Positions 9,377 through 18,744 of a DNA stretch of 64,000 nucleotides are shown here, in pieces. The stretch's first letter is position 1, and each line of letters opens with the position of its first letter. The stretch is taken from positions 310,001 through 374,000 of the forward strand of contig NZ_CP159829.1 in NCBI RefSeq assembly GCF_047730065.1, written 5' to 3'. The notes beneath the pieces were generated by a model that did not search any database, was not told the origin of the DNA, and was given only the letters and a program-made list of their open reading frames with translations. The translations under genes and the position numbers were made by a program. The DNA comes from Njordibacter sp028825405 (GTDB lineage: Bacteria; Pseudomonadota; Gammaproteobacteria; Pseudomonadales; Balneatricaceae).

Positions 9377-9973
9377 TTAGCCGAGTTCAATGTCTGAGTT
9401 ATAGTTGCTTGGATTTTTCCCTACCATGGGGCGATAGAAATCGGCGATAACCTGCATGTCAGCAGCCATATTTTCGCTCGGTTTAAGAACTTTACCAATG
9501 CCGCCAGTGCGCGTTGCGTAATCAAAGTAAGCCAGTGCTAAGGGTACGCCCGCGCCCTTAGCCATGTGATAAAACCCCGTCTTCCAGCGTGCGACTCTAT
9601 CACGGGTACCTTCAGGCGCGATGGCCAAAATCAAATTTTCGTTATTAGCGTAAACCTCAATTGATGTGTCTACAAAATTTTTACTCGCTTCCCGATTCAG
9701 CGGAATACCCCCTAACCAGCGCATGATTGGGCCAGCAGGGCCTTTAAATAGTGTGTGCTTACCAATAAAATACACTTCCAAGCGCATATGAAATGCCATG
9801 GCAATGCCTAGGGGAAAGTCCCAGTTAGACGTGTGTGGTGCTGCGATAATGAGGTAACTTCCATGTGTGGGCGCCACGTTAATGACCTTCCAGCCATTAA
9901 GCTTTAATATTAACCAAGAAAGCAGCCTCACAGTATGAATAACACCTGGGGTATTGTGAATGGTAAAATGCAT
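9377..9973 (-). CDS. PlsC-like lysophospholipid/glycerol acyltransferase family protein
   Basis: Membrane-associated acyltransferase of the LPLAT superfamily, 198 residues, shorter than typical PlsC (about 240). The catalytic H-x4-D motif is H47TSNWD52 in AAPHTSNWDFPLG, and motif III is APEGTRDR around Glu121. An N-terminal hydrophobic stretch (about 10-30) may seat it on the membrane. The acceptor is unknown; this short subgroup is often annotated simply as 1-acyl-sn-glycerol-3-phosphate acyltransferase. It stands alone, divergent from the SlyD-like gene, and flanks the AT-rich patch. Confidence 0.8.
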   Translation of the reverse strand: MHFTIHNTPGVIHTVRLLSWLILKLNGWKVINVAPTHGSYLIIAAPHTSNWDFPLGIAMAFHMRLEVYFIGKHTLFKGPAGPIMRWLGGIPLNREASKNFVDTSIEVYANNENLILAIAPEGTRDRVARWKTGFYHMAKGAGVPLALAYFDYATRTGGIGKVLKPSENMAADMQVIADFYRPMVGKNPSNYNSDIELG

Positions 9974-10089
9974 AGAAATACGGGCCTAGGTGTAAATTTT
10001 GCGGTATTATAGCAGGTCGCCCATGAGCGCGAGTAAAGTTTAATTTTATTAGCCCTAATCAAAGTATTGAGGGCGCTTTGGAGTCACGA

Positions 10090-10572
10090 ATGAAAATTGC
10101 CGAAAATAGCGTAGTTAGCTTCCATTATACCCTGACCAACGGGGCTGGTGAGTTAGTTGATACCTCACGCGAAGGCGAACCTTTACCCTACTTACATGGT
10201 GCAAATAATATTGTGCAAGGCCTTGAAGAAGCACTCGTAGGTAAACAGTCAGGTGATAAATTACAGGTTGAAGTGCCGCCCCACCTTGGTTACGGTGAGT
10301 ATATGGAAGAGATGGTTCAGCAAGTGGATCGCCAAATGTTTGCTGGTATTGATACCTTAGAAGTGGGTATGCAATTCCATGCCGAAGGTGATTCAGGGCA
10401 ACAGCAGGTCGTTACTATCACTGCGATTGAAGGCGACATGGTGAGCGTTGATGGTAATCACGATTTAGCGGGTGAAATACTCAATTTTGATGTGGAAATT
10501 ATAGATGTGCGAACAGCTTCTGAAGATGAATTGGCTAATGGCCATATTCATGGTCCAGGTTGCAACCACTAG
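10090..10572 (+). CDS. slyD: FKBP-type peptidyl-prolyl cis-trans isomerase, SlyD-like
   Basis: Folding helper of the SlyD/SlpA branch: an FKBP core interrupted by an insert-in-flap chaperone domain (about 66-130). Visible blocks are VVSFHYTLTNGAGELVDTS, PLPYLHGANNIVQGLEEAL and PPHLGYGEY. The C-terminus is a very short tail, HIHGPGCNH, rich in His/Cys but far smaller than the metal-binding tail of E. coli SlyD, so nickel storage is doubtful. A TTG at 10078 is in frame, but the ATG at 10090 has GGAG six bases upstream and fits the family start. 160 residues. Confidence 0.88.
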   Translation: MKIAENSVVSFHYTLTNGAGELVDTSREGEPLPYLHGANNIVQGLEEALVGKQSGDKLQVEVPPHLGYGEYMEEMVQQVDRQMFAGIDTLEVGMQFHAEGDSGQQQVVTITAIEGDMVSVDGNHDLAGEILNFDVEIIDVRTASEDELANGHIHGPGCNH

Positions 10573-10672
10573 TTTTTATGACCTTTGTTTTTTAAAGGGG
10601 TTATTTCTAGGCCCTTTGAAGACAGATTAGCCCTGCTACATAACCCTTATTTCAGAGCACCTGCCTAGCATT

Positions 10673-13525
10673 ATGGAAAAGACATATAACCCCAGTGCCA
10701 TCGAGCAACAATGGTACCAACAATGGGAAGACAATAATTACTTTGCCCCCTCGGGTGAAGGCACCCCCTACAGCATTGTTATTCCGCCACCCAATGTGAC
10801 GGGTAGCTTGCATATGGGGCACGCTTTTCAAGACACCATTATGGATGCCTTAACACGATTCAAACGTATGCAAGGTCATGACACCTTATGGCAAGTGGGT
10901 ACTGATCATGCAGGTATTGCTACGCAAATGTTGGTGGAGCGAAAAATTCAGGTTGAAGAAGGCAAAACACGGCATGATTTAGGCCGGGATAAGTTTCTTG
11001 AAAAAGTGTGGGAATGGAAAGCTGAGTCTGGGGGCACTATCACCCAACAACTGAGACGAATGGGTGCCAGTGTAGACTGGAGTCGAGAACGCTTTACCAT
11101 GGATGATGGCTTTTACACTGCGGTGCAAGAAGCTTTTGTACGTTTGTATGATGATGGTTTAATTTATCGGGGTAAGCGGTTGGTTAACTGGGATCCCAAA
11201 CTACACACTGCCATTTCAGACTTAGAGGTGGAATCTATAGATGAAAAAGGTTATCTGTGGCATTTGCGTTACCCACTAGCGGGTGGTGCCACCACTGACG
11301 ATGGTAAAAACTTTTTAGTGGTCGCGACTACTCGGCCAGAAACTATGCTGGGTGATGCTGCGGTTGCAGTCCATCCTAAAGATGAGCGATATAAGCATCT
11401 TATTGGCCAGTTTATAGAGTTGCCCTTGGTGGGTCGTTTGATTCCTATTATCGCGGATGATTATGTAGATCAGGAGTTTGGCACGGGGTGTGTCAAAATC
11501 ACCCCAGCACATGATTTTAATGATTACACTATGGGCCAGCGCCATGATCTAGGCATGATTAACGTATTCGATCACGATGCCGCCATAGTCCAAGTACCTG
11601 AGGTCTACACCACCTCAGGTACGGTGGTTGCAGAGCATGAAGAAAGTATTCCTGCTGCTTATCGTGGCTTAGATCGATTTGTGGCACGTGAGCAAATTGT
11701 GACTGATCTTACTGCAGCAGGTTTGCTTGAAGAAATTGAAGATCATGGGCTGAAAGTGCCCCGTGGTGACCGATCTGGGCTGATCATTGAACCTTTGCTG
11801 ACCGATCAATGGTTTGTGAGTACTAAGCCACTGGCAAAACCTGCCATCGAAGCAGTAGAAAATGGCCGTATCGAATTTGTGCCTAAACAATGGGAAAACA
11901 CTTATTTTTCTTGGATGCGAGATATTCAGGATTGGTGCATCTCACGCCAGCTTTGGTGGGGGCATAGGATCCCTGCATGGTACGACGATGATGGTGCCTT
12001 TTATGTGGGTCGCAGTGAAGCCGAGGTGCGCCTGAAACACAAATTAGGTGACATCAATCTTAAACAAGATGAAGACGTTCTGGACACTTGGTTCTCCTCA
12101 GGATTATGGACTTTTGGAACTCTTGGATGGCCCAACTCTACAGAAGCTCTGGCGAAGTATCACCCAACGGATGTATTGGTCACTGGGTTTGATATTATTT
12201 TCTTTTGGGTAGCGCGCATGATCATGATGACCATGCACTTAACCAAAGACGAAACTGGCGAAGCACAAGTACCCTTTAAAACAGTCTATGTACATGGTTT
12301 AGTGAGAGACCAAGACGGCGAAAAAATGTCTAAATCTAAAGGCAATGTAATCGATCCGCTAGATTTAATTGATGGTATTAAGCTTGATGCGTTGTTGGAA
12401 AAGCGCACAGGCAATATGATGCAGCCACAGTTGGCTAAAAAGATTGAAAAACAAACCTTAAAGCATTTCCCCGATGGTATTGCCTCATACGGTACTGATG
12501 CCCTGCGCTTTACCCTGTGTTCATTAGCATCCACCGGAAGAGACATTAAGCTTGATCTGGGCCGTATTGAAGGTAACCGTAATTTCTGTAATAAGATCTG
12601 GAATGCCACTAACTATGTGCTGATGAATTGTGAAGCTGAAGATTGTGGCCAAACGGGTGGTGAAGTTGAATTAAGTTTAGCCGATCGTTGGATTCGCTCA
12701 CGCCTGCAAAAGGCCGAACAAAAAGTGACTGAGTCTATGGGGGTATACCGCTTCGACCATGCTGCTGAAGCCCTATATCATTTTATTTGGAGCGAATATT
12801 GCGATTGGTATTTGGAGTTATCTAAGCCTGTTTTGTGGGATGATAATGCAACAGAGGCTCAGTTGCGTGGTACTCGCCACACTTTAGTTGGGGTACTAGA
12901 AACGGTATTGCGTTTGGCGCACCCGTTGATGCCCTATATTACTGAAGAAATTTGGCAAAAACTCAAGGGCCTTGCAGGCAAAGAGGGGACTAGTATTATG
13001 CTGCAAACTTATCCGGTTGTCGATGCAGGTTTGATTGATGAAACGGCTGAAGTTGACTTAAACTGGGTACGTGGGGTAATTGATGGAGTGAGGAATATTC
13101 GCGGTGAAATGAATATTGCCCCCGGCAAACCGATTCCCGTGCTGTTAAAGCAAGGAGACACTGCAGACAGGCAGCGCCTTAATACCAACAGTCAGTTTCT
13201 TATCAAGTTAGCCAAGTTAGAATCTATTACTTGGCTAGAAGAAGCTGACGAAGCCCCATTGAGTGCGACTTCACTCGTCGGTGGATTAGAAGTATTGGTG
13301 CCGATGGCTGGATTGATTGTTAAAGATGCAGAGTTGGGACGTTTAAATAAAGAACTTGGCAGACTGCAAGGAGAGATTAAACGCCTTGGTGGTAAACTTA
13401 GTAATGAAAAATTTGTGAGCAAAGCACCTGCTCAAGTCATTGACAAAGAGCGTGATAAATTAAGAGATGCTGAAACTGCGGCCAGTAAGTTGCAGCAGCA
13501 AGTCGCCAAAATTGAAGCGATCTAG
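10673..13525 (+). CDS. valS: Valyl-tRNA synthetase
   Basis: Class Ia synthetase charging tRNA-Val. The 950 residues equal the family norm (951 in E. coli). The HIGH motif is HMGH at 47-50 in PPPNVTGSLHMGH and the KMSKS motif is K551MSKS. The editing domain CP1 lies between them, and the anticodon-binding domain and C-terminal coiled coil (about 880-950) are intact. In many gammaproteobacteria valS follows pepA-holC on the same strand; here holC-pepA are on the opposite strand and convergent, with the cold-shock gene between. No upstream T-box or attenuator is evident. Confidence 0.98.
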   Translation: MEKTYNPSAIEQQWYQQWEDNNYFAPSGEGTPYSIVIPPPNVTGSLHMGHAFQDTIMDALTRFKRMQGHDTLWQVGTDHAGIATQMLVERKIQVEEGKTRHDLGRDKFLEKVWEWKAESGGTITQQLRRMGASVDWSRERFTMDDGFYTAVQEAFVRLYDDGLIYRGKRLVNWDPKLHTAISDLEVESIDEKGYLWHLRYPLAGGATTDDGKNFLVVATTRPETMLGDAAVAVHPKDERYKHLIGQFIELPLVGRLIPIIADDYVDQEFGTGCVKITPAHDFNDYTMGQRHDLGMINVFDHDAAIVQVPEVYTTSGTVVAEHEESIPAAYRGLDRFVAREQIVTDLTAAGLLEEIEDHGLKVPRGDRSGLIIEPLLTDQWFVSTKPLAKPAIEAVENGRIEFVPKQWENTYFSWMRDIQDWCISRQLWWGHRIPAWYDDDGAFYVGRSEAEVRLKHKLGDINLKQDEDVLDTWFSSGLWTFGTLGWPNSTEALAKYHPTDVLVTGFDIIFFWVARMIMMTMHLTKDETGEAQVPFKTVYVHGLVRDQDGEKMSKSKGNVIDPLDLIDGIKLDALLEKRTGNMMQPQLAKKIEKQTLKHFPDGIASYGTDALRFTLCSLASTGRDIKLDLGRIEGNRNFCNKIWNATNYVLMNCEAEDCGQTGGEVELSLADRWIRSRLQKAEQKVTESMGVYRFDHAAEALYHFIWSEYCDWYLELSKPVLWDDNATEAQLRGTRHTLVGVLETVLRLAHPLMPYITEEIWQKLKGLAGKEGTSIMLQTYPVVDAGLIDETAEVDLNWVRGVIDGVRNIRGEMNIAPGKPIPVLLKQGDTADRQRLNTNSQFLIKLAKLESITWLEEADEAPLSATSLVGGLEVLVPMAGLIVKDAELGRLNKELGRLQGEIKRLGGKLSNEKFVSKAPAQVIDKERDKLRDAETAASKLQQQVAKIEAI

Positions 13526-13596
13526 GCGCAATGGACGCATATATTGGTTATTTGAGGGAACCCAGTCTGTTATTAATTCGACTCTAGGGGTATTAA

Positions 13597-13626
13597 TTGA
13601 CTTTTCTCTTTGGGCGGTGCTAGACT
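13597..13626 (+). promoter_or_regulatory. Candidate sigma-70 promoter for the cold-shock gene
   Basis: TTGACT at 13597-13602 and TAGACT at 13621-13626 are separated by 18 bases, with a TGC just before the -10 (extended -10 form). Transcription from here gives a leader of roughly 125-130 bases before the cold-shock start codon. A 6-bp hairpin (AACAAG...CTTGTT, 13685-13701) lies in that leader. Confidence 0.5.
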
Positions 13627-13760
13627 AAGCATCGCACTAGCTTGACCGTTATGTGTGGAGTCACAGACGATCCCTGAGTTGACTAACAAGCAAAACTTGT
13701 TTGTAAGAAGCACAGTCAAAGATGGTTTGTAAATTTAATTTAGTAGCAAAGAGTAAGAAT

Positions 13761-13967
13761 ATGAGCAAAGGTACAGTGAAGTGGTTTAACGCCGATAAAG
13801 GTTTCGGTTTCATCACTCCAGAAGATGGCGGAAAAGATTTATTCGTACATCACTCTGAAATCCGCAATGGCGGCGGTTACGCCACTTTGAACGACGGTCA
13901 AGCCGTAGAATTCGAAGTTGGCCAAGGCCAAAAAGGCCCTTGCGCCAACAATGTTGTTCCTTCTTAA
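13761..13967 (+). CDS. Cold-shock protein (CspA family)
   Basis: Small OB-fold single-strand nucleic-acid binding protein, 68 residues. The RNP1-like KGFGFITPEDG and RNP2-like DLFVHHSEI motifs are intact. An in-frame ATG at 13722 would add 13 residues not seen in the family; the ATG at 13761 starts MSKGTVKWFN, the standard N-terminus. The leader of about 130 bases resembles the long structured cspA leaders that control cold induction, but whether this copy is cold-induced or constitutive cannot be seen. A strong terminator follows. Confidence 0.96.
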   Translation: MSKGTVKWFNADKGFGFITPEDGGKDLFVHHSEIRNGGGYATLNDGQAVEFEVGQGQKGPCANNVVPS

Positions 13968-13990
13968 TTAGTTAAGAAAATAACATTAAT

Positions 13991-14019
13991 AAAACGCCGC
14001 TCACAGCGGCGTTTTTTTT
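13991..14019 (+). terminator. Intrinsic terminator after the cold-shock gene
   Basis: A perfect stem ACGCCGC/GCGGCGT with a five-base loop (TCACA), extended by A-T pairs, is followed by a run of T's. It sits 24 bases after the stop and separates the gene from convergent holC. Confidence 0.93.
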
Positions 14020-14067
14020 GTCGTCAAGAAAAGTAGACGACGGTCTTAATGATTGGCTCAGACAGTC

Positions 14068-14484
14068 TTAAAGCTTGTGGTATTGCATGGTCCTGCCAGA
14101 TTTTTGGTAAGTGCGAAAATGCTCACGGGTGGTTATGAGCATTGTGTGCTCCTGTGTCACCAGTTCAATAATTCGCTCATACTCTTTGGGTGCAAGGTCT
14201 GAGCACAAATTGATACAGATATCCTTGTGTTTGGGCACCACAACAGAGTCAGGGTGGCCCAGTATGATAGAGCTATCAATCCTTTGGTCGGCACAAGCGT
14301 GGGCAATAAAAGCATCAGGTTTAAAGGCCCAAAGGTACTGGTCGAGGTGCGCCACTTCCGCTTCATCCTGACAGAGGATGTACACTGCTTGACTAGCAGC
14401 TTCAGCTTTCTCTAATAAGCGACACAACACAGGGTAACGGCTGGCCGGATCAGCAGAGTTAAGCTGATAGAAATCTGCTCGCAC
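14068..14484 (-). CDS. holC: DNA polymerase III chi subunit
   Basis: Clamp-loader accessory subunit that links the replisome to SSB. It is recognised from its place after pepA and from the chi-like order of an N-terminal DFYQL strand, YILCQDEAEVAHLDQYLWAF, ADQR and ICINL segments, and a C-terminal REHFRTYQKSGR. The frame is open far into pepA, but an internal GTG at 14484, five bases after the pepA stop, gives MRADFYQL and 138 residues, close to E. coli chi (147). I prefer that start; a longer start overlapping pepA is less likely. Sequence conservation of chi is low, so the call depends partly on context. Confidence 0.82.
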   Translation of the reverse strand: MRADFYQLNSADPASRYPVLCRLLEKAEAASQAVYILCQDEAEVAHLDQYLWAFKPDAFIAHACADQRIDSSIILGHPDSVVVPKHKDICINLCSDLAPKEYERIIELVTQEHTMLITTREHFRTYQKSGRTMQYHKL

Positions 14485-14489
14485 TGCTT

Positions 14490-15971
14490 TTATGCCTGAT
14501 TGACTATGTGCTGCACCAACAGCGGTACACAGCGTCCAGTAGAGCCTTTTTTGGCTCCTGAGGTCCAGGCTGTGCCAGCAATGTCTAAATGAGCCCAAGT
14601 AAAGCTTTCAGCAAAACGAGACAAGAAACATGCTGCTGTAATAGTGCCTGCAGCACGGCCACCAATATTACCTAAATCAGCAAAGTTGCTGTCTAGTTGT
14701 GCCTGATATTCTTCACCCATAGGCAACTGCCATGCATGATCAAAGGCTTGCTTACCAGCACTCATTAGACTTGTAGCAAATGCGTCATCATTACTCAGTA
14801 CAGCGCTGGTGTGGTGGCCAAGAGCAATAATACAAGCTCCTGTAAGCGTCGCAACATCGACTACAGTTTTAGGTTTAAAACGCTCAGCATAAGTTAATGC
14901 GTCACACAACACGAGGCGACCTTCAGCATCAGTATTAAGTACCTCGACAGTTTTGCCTGACATCGTTGTAAAAATATCTCCAGGTTTAGAGGCTGTACTA
15001 GAAGGCATGTTTTCGGCACTAGCTACAATAACGACTAGGTTGACTTTTAAATCCATTTTAATGACCGCCTGCATGGTTCCCATAACGCTAGCGGCGCCAC
15101 ACATGTCGTACTTCATTTCGTCCATTGCAGCACCTGGCTTAATGCTAATACCGCCTGAATCAAAGGTAATTCCTTTACCTACTAGCACATGGGGTTGGGC
15201 CCCTTTTTCGCCACCTTGGTAATTGATGACGATAAGTTTAGAGGGTTCAGCACTGCCCCTACCGACGGAGAGAAGAGAATGCATCCCTAGGGTTTCCATT
15301 TCTGCCTCTTCGAGTACTTGAGTTGTGACTTTATCAGAGCCAGCAGCCAACTTGTGGCCCTGCTCAGCTAAATAACTTGGAGTACAGATATTACCAGGAA
15401 GATTGCCCAAATCACGACATAGATCCATTGCCTGAGCAGTGGCTACTGATTGATCTAGTTGAACTTGAGAACTTGTGTCAGCTAACAAGATCATATCAGT
15501 ACTGGGTGGGACGTCTTTAGGTGTTGTTTTAAACTGATCAAACCGATAACACGCTTGCACTATGGCCTCTACTGTGAGGCGGACCTTACTATTTAGGTCT
15601 AGGTTTTTTGTTTGTATTGTGGTCAATTGGTTGAGCACAGAAGGACCAGGGTTCGAGCTAATTTGTGACCATGCAGATTGAACTAATTGATGGTACTTGC
15701 GCCCAGTGAGTTGATCGGCAACACCAGTACCGATGACTAAAATACGGTCTGGACCTGAGCCAGCGTTAAGGAACAATTGACTACTTTTAAATTTACCAGA
15801 TAAGTCGCCGCTGGCAATAGCATGGGTGATGGCACCGTTGAGTAATTCGTCAGCGGCCTTAAGGCAAGGGGTTATTAGATCATCATGACCTTCTGCTGCC
15901 TTGGCTAAGGGTAAAATCACACTGGACCCGGCACTAAGTTCAGTCGCATTCTGTTGTAAAGAAAAATTCAT
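14490..15971 (-). CDS. pepA: Leucyl aminopeptidase (M17), cytosol aminopeptidase A
   Basis: Two-metal hexameric aminopeptidase that trims N-terminal residues; in E. coli it also binds DNA at carAB and Xer sites. The protein is 493 residues. Metal and catalytic residues align with E. coli PepA: K266 and D271 in GKGITFDSGG, K278, D289 in MKYDMCGAAS, and the Asp/Glu of NTDAEGRLVL. An in-frame ATG at 15995 adds eight residues, but the ATG at 15971 has GGAG six bases upstream and gives the usual MNFSL start. holC follows immediately. It is divergent from lptF, the standard gammaproteobacterial layout. Confidence 0.96.
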   Translation of the reverse strand: MNFSLQQNATELSAGSSVILPLAKAAEGHDDLITPCLKAADELLNGAITHAIASGDLSGKFKSSQLFLNAGSGPDRILVIGTGVADQLTGRKYHQLVQSAWSQISSNPGPSVLNQLTTIQTKNLDLNSKVRLTVEAIVQACYRFDQFKTTPKDVPPSTDMILLADTSSQVQLDQSVATAQAMDLCRDLGNLPGNICTPSYLAEQGHKLAAGSDKVTTQVLEEAEMETLGMHSLLSVGRGSAEPSKLIVINYQGGEKGAQPHVLVGKGITFDSGGISIKPGAAMDEMKYDMCGAASVMGTMQAVIKMDLKVNLVVIVASAENMPSSTASKPGDIFTTMSGKTVEVLNTDAEGRLVLCDALTYAERFKPKTVVDVATLTGACIIALGHHTSAVLSNDDAFATSLMSAGKQAFDHAWQLPMGEEYQAQLDSNFADLGNIGGRAAGTITAACFLSRFAESFTWAHLDIAGTAWTSGAKKGSTGRCVPLLVQHIVNQA

Positions 15972-16106
15972 GGTGTCTCCAAGACAAATTAACAAGTGAG
16001 GGCCTTCGTATAACTCAAGGCATGGTAAAATTTTACGCCAAAACGATTGATGTCTCTAGGGAAGTTTGGGGATAATGTGGCTTAAATCTTTGTTTTGCAA
16101 AAAATC

Positions 16107-16115
16107 TGATACACT
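16107..16115 (+). promoter_or_regulatory. Candidate extended -10 element for lptF
   Basis: TGATACACT fits an extended -10 (TGn-TAcAcT) 52 bases before the lptF start. No good -35 is visible, so support is weak. Confidence 0.3.
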
Positions 16116-16167
16116 TATGCCCATCGTTAGCCTTAGGTAGCTATTACTCTGTGAAGAAGCCAGTCAT

Positions 16168-17271
16168 TTGTCCTTAATTACCCGTTATATCAACAAAGAA
16201 GTGCTAATCAGTGCGTTGGCTGTGAGCATGGTGTTGCTGCTTATTATATCCAGCAGCCGCTTTGCTTATTATCTCAGTAAAGCTGTGACTGGCGAACTCG
16301 ATGCTCAAGCGGTATTAATTATTATCGTTAACTTGTTGCCTGCATACTTAAGTACATTATTGCCCTTAGGTGGCTTTTTAGGGGTGCTACTGACCCTGGG
16401 TAAGTTGAGTGTTGACAACGAATTGACAGTGATGTTTGCCAACGGTGTGAGCCAGCGGCAACTCGTGCAAATGGTACTTGTACCGTTATCCATATTGGCT
16501 GTGCTGGTTGCCACTTTGAGCCTTTGGCTAGCACCAGAGACTTCTCGTAACGTGGAAGAAATTCTCTATCAACAATCTCATACCACTGAGTTTGACAGCA
16601 TTGTGGCAGGTCGTTTTCAGGGTAATATCGAGCGACAAGTTATTTATGCTGAAACTATAAGTGATGACCGTCAGCAACTCCTCAACGTCTTTGTTTTTAA
16701 TCGTCCTACAGCAACGGCATCACCTGCGTTAATCAAGGCCACTTCAGCTCGACAAATATTTGATGAAACCTATCAAGAGCGTTACTTATTACTCAAGCAA
16801 GGCTCAAGAACAGATGGTGAACCAGGACAGTTAGACTATACCGTTACCCAGTTTGAAGAACTGGCTGTGCGTTTGTATAACGAAGAACTAGAAATTAACA
16901 TCACCCGAGGATTTACCTTGCCTACGCTGATGCTTATTGGTTCAGATAACGCCGATCACAGGGCTCAGCTTTACTGGCGTATTTCCTTACCTTTGATGAC
17001 TATTATCGTGAGCTTTATCGCCATCGCATTAGGCCAAGTTAATCCTCGCAAAGGACGTTTTGTGAGACTGCTGCCTGGCATTCTGCTGTATTTAATTTAT
17101 CTATCTGTATTAACTAGTCTGCGTGATGAAATGACTAAAGAAATCGCTAATGCAGACCTAAAAATATGGCTACTGCATGGCTTTTTTCTTTTATTGGGTT
17201 TAATTTTATTATTTGGACCACATTGGTTTAGGCAATGGTCTAGGAGAGGTAATATTAATGCGCCTGCTTGA
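16168..17271 (+). CDS. lptF: LPS export ABC transporter permease LptF
   Basis: Inner-membrane permease of the LptB2FGC complex that extracts lipopolysaccharide and starts its transport to the outer membrane. 367 residues with three N-terminal membrane helices (about 12-32, 50-72, 98-120), a periplasmic beta-jellyroll (about 130-255) and three C-terminal helices. LGKLSVDNELTVMFANGVS in the cytoplasmic loop matches the family coupling-helix region. The start is a TTG at 16168, with only a weak GAAG upstream; it aligns with the E. coli N-terminus and no nearby ATG does. lptG overlaps its 3' end. Confidence 0.95.
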   Translation: MSLITRYINKEVLISALAVSMVLLLIISSSRFAYYLSKAVTGELDAQAVLIIIVNLLPAYLSTLLPLGGFLGVLLTLGKLSVDNELTVMFANGVSQRQLVQMVLVPLSILAVLVATLSLWLAPETSRNVEEILYQQSHTTEFDSIVAGRFQGNIERQVIYAETISDDRQQLLNVFVFNRPTATASPALIKATSARQIFDETYQERYLLLKQGSRTDGEPGQLDYTVTQFEELAVRLYNEELEINITRGFTLPTLMLIGSDNADHRAQLYWRISLPLMTIIVSFIAIALGQVNPRKGRFVRLLPGILLYLIYLSVLTSLRDEMTKEIANADLKIWLLHGFFLLLGLILLFGPHWFRQWSRRGNINAPA

Positions 17272-18304
17272 TCTGCATATTGCCCGCCACATCTGGGCCT
17301 CTGTAGCCATCGTTCTGCTAGTTATTCTTGGCTTAGATCTCATGACTGCCTTGGGCAATGAACTAGATGCATTAGACAATGGCGCCAGCTTTAAGCAAGT
17401 ATTAACGTATATGATATTAACTGTGCCCCGAAGGATTTATGAATTCATGCCACTAACGGTGTTAGTGGGGTGTTTGGTTGGGCTAGGAGCATTAGCTAAC
17501 AACAGCGAACTTACGGTAATGCGAGCTTCTGGTATTTCTGTTTGGCGTATTGTTTGGTCTGTGACTAAAGCAGTGTCTATGTTTATTGTGGCAGCGGCTT
17601 TATTGGGTGAACTGGTGGCCCCAGTCAGTCAGAGAATGGCTGAAATTGAGCAATCACAGTACAAAGGTGTGGCCTCAACCAAAGGGTTTTGGTTGCGAGA
17701 AAATAATGATTATATTTTCGTTCAATCTGTGCGCTCTGATGGGGTCTTGCAAGGTGTTGCAAAGCACCGTTTCAAAAATCATAATTGGCAACAAACTGTG
17801 GTTGCAGAAAAAGGTATATTCGCTAATCAGCAGTGGACTTTACATGACTTACAAGAAGTATCTGTTGAAGGACAGAATGTACTTCAAAAAGGTCAGTCTA
17901 CTGCACCTTGGTCAGTCTCTTTAAAACCTCACCTGCTGTCCATTTTGAGCATGGACCCACAGCACCTAGCAATTGCTGATTTAGTCCAATACAGCCAATA
18001 TTTAGATCACAGTGGGTTAGAAGCAGCACCTTATGAATTAGCTTATTGGAAAAAAGCCTTGCAACCTTTGGGTACTTTATCCTTAGTTTTTGTGGCTATT
18101 TCCTTCGTCTTTGGCTCTACTCGAACCGTGACCCTAGGTCAAAGAGTGTTGGTGGGCGTATTGGTTGGTTTGGCGTTTAACTACGCTCAAGCCGTTTTAG
18201 GGCCAGCCAGCAGTGTTTTTGGGTTTACTCCCTTGCTCGCCTACTTGTCACCTATTTTAGTGTGTTTTATTAGCGGCTTATGGTTGCTTCGTAAAGCTGG
18301 CTAA
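17258..18304 (+). CDS. lptG: LPS export ABC transporter permease LptG
   Basis: Partner permease of LptF in the LptB2FGC complex. The ATG at 17258 is preceded by TAGGAGAGGT and begins MRLLDLHIARHI, the typical start; an in-frame start at 17213 is rejected. The gene overlaps lptF by 14 bases, implying translational coupling. 348 residues with six membrane helices around a periplasmic domain; NNSELTVMRASGIS is the conserved cytoplasmic loop. Its TAA overlaps the TAG of the convergent RDD gene by two bases. Confidence 0.95.
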   Translation: MRLLDLHIARHIWASVAIVLLVILGLDLMTALGNELDALDNGASFKQVLTYMILTVPRRIYEFMPLTVLVGCLVGLGALANNSELTVMRASGISVWRIVWSVTKAVSMFIVAAALLGELVAPVSQRMAEIEQSQYKGVASTKGFWLRENNDYIFVQSVRSDGVLQGVAKHRFKNHNWQQTVVAEKGIFANQQWTLHDLQEVSVEGQNVLQKGQSTAPWSVSLKPHLLSILSMDPQHLAIADLVQYSQYLDHSGLEAAPYELAYWKKALQPLGTLSLVFVAISFVFGSTRTVTLGQRVLVGVLVGLAFNYAQAVLGPASSVFGFTPLLAYLSPILVCFISGLWLLRKAG

Positions 18305-18744
18305 ACTTCGTTTTTAGGCAGTTGAACGATGCGGCTGTTAGACCAGTGATCGTGCCAGCTTAATTTGTTGTTATCGAACATGATCCACCAATAGCCCATG
18401 CCAAGAGCAGCGGCGGAAAATATAGCAGCCATAAAACGTAATAGCGCTTGTTTAGCACTCAGGGGCTGGCCTTGATCTGATTCTACCCTCAAGCGCCAAG
18501 CGATCATACCGAGCGTCTGCCCAGATTGGGTCCAAAATAAAGCAAAAAACAAGAAAGTAACAAGAAACACAGTGCTCTCATAGATTGGACCAGTGACGGC
18601 TTCTCCATTATTAAAGAAAAGGAATACATAGCTTATCGTCATCCAGACAGCGATGACTAGCAAACTATCATACATCATCGCCAGCAAGCGCTTTACTAAG
18701 CTAGCATTAGGATGGTTATGGGAGGTAAAGCGTCTGTTACTCAT
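18301..18744 (-). CDS. RDD-family membrane protein
   Basis: Small integral membrane protein of unknown role, 147 residues. The RDD signature is seen as R19 and D26 in LVKRLLAMMYDSLLV, and the second conserved block is GQTLGMIAWRLRVES. Three or four membrane helices are predicted (about 25-45, 55-75 and 105-125). Homologues often sit beside lptFG/pepA in gammaproteobacteria, which fits. It has no cotranscribed neighbour. Confidence 0.85.
   Translation of the reverse strand: MSNRRFTSHNHPNASLVKRLLAMMYDSLLVIAVWMTISYVFLFFNNGEAVTGPIYESTVFLVTFLFFALFWTQSGQTLGMIAWRLRVESDQGQPLSAKQALLRFMAAIFSAAALGMGYWWIMFDNNKLSWHDHWSNSRIVQLPKNEV

Noticed and set aside
14485..14598. Longer HolC start overlapping pepA
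   Set aside because: It would overlap pepA by over 100 bases and add unconserved residues; the GTG at 14484 gives normal chi length.
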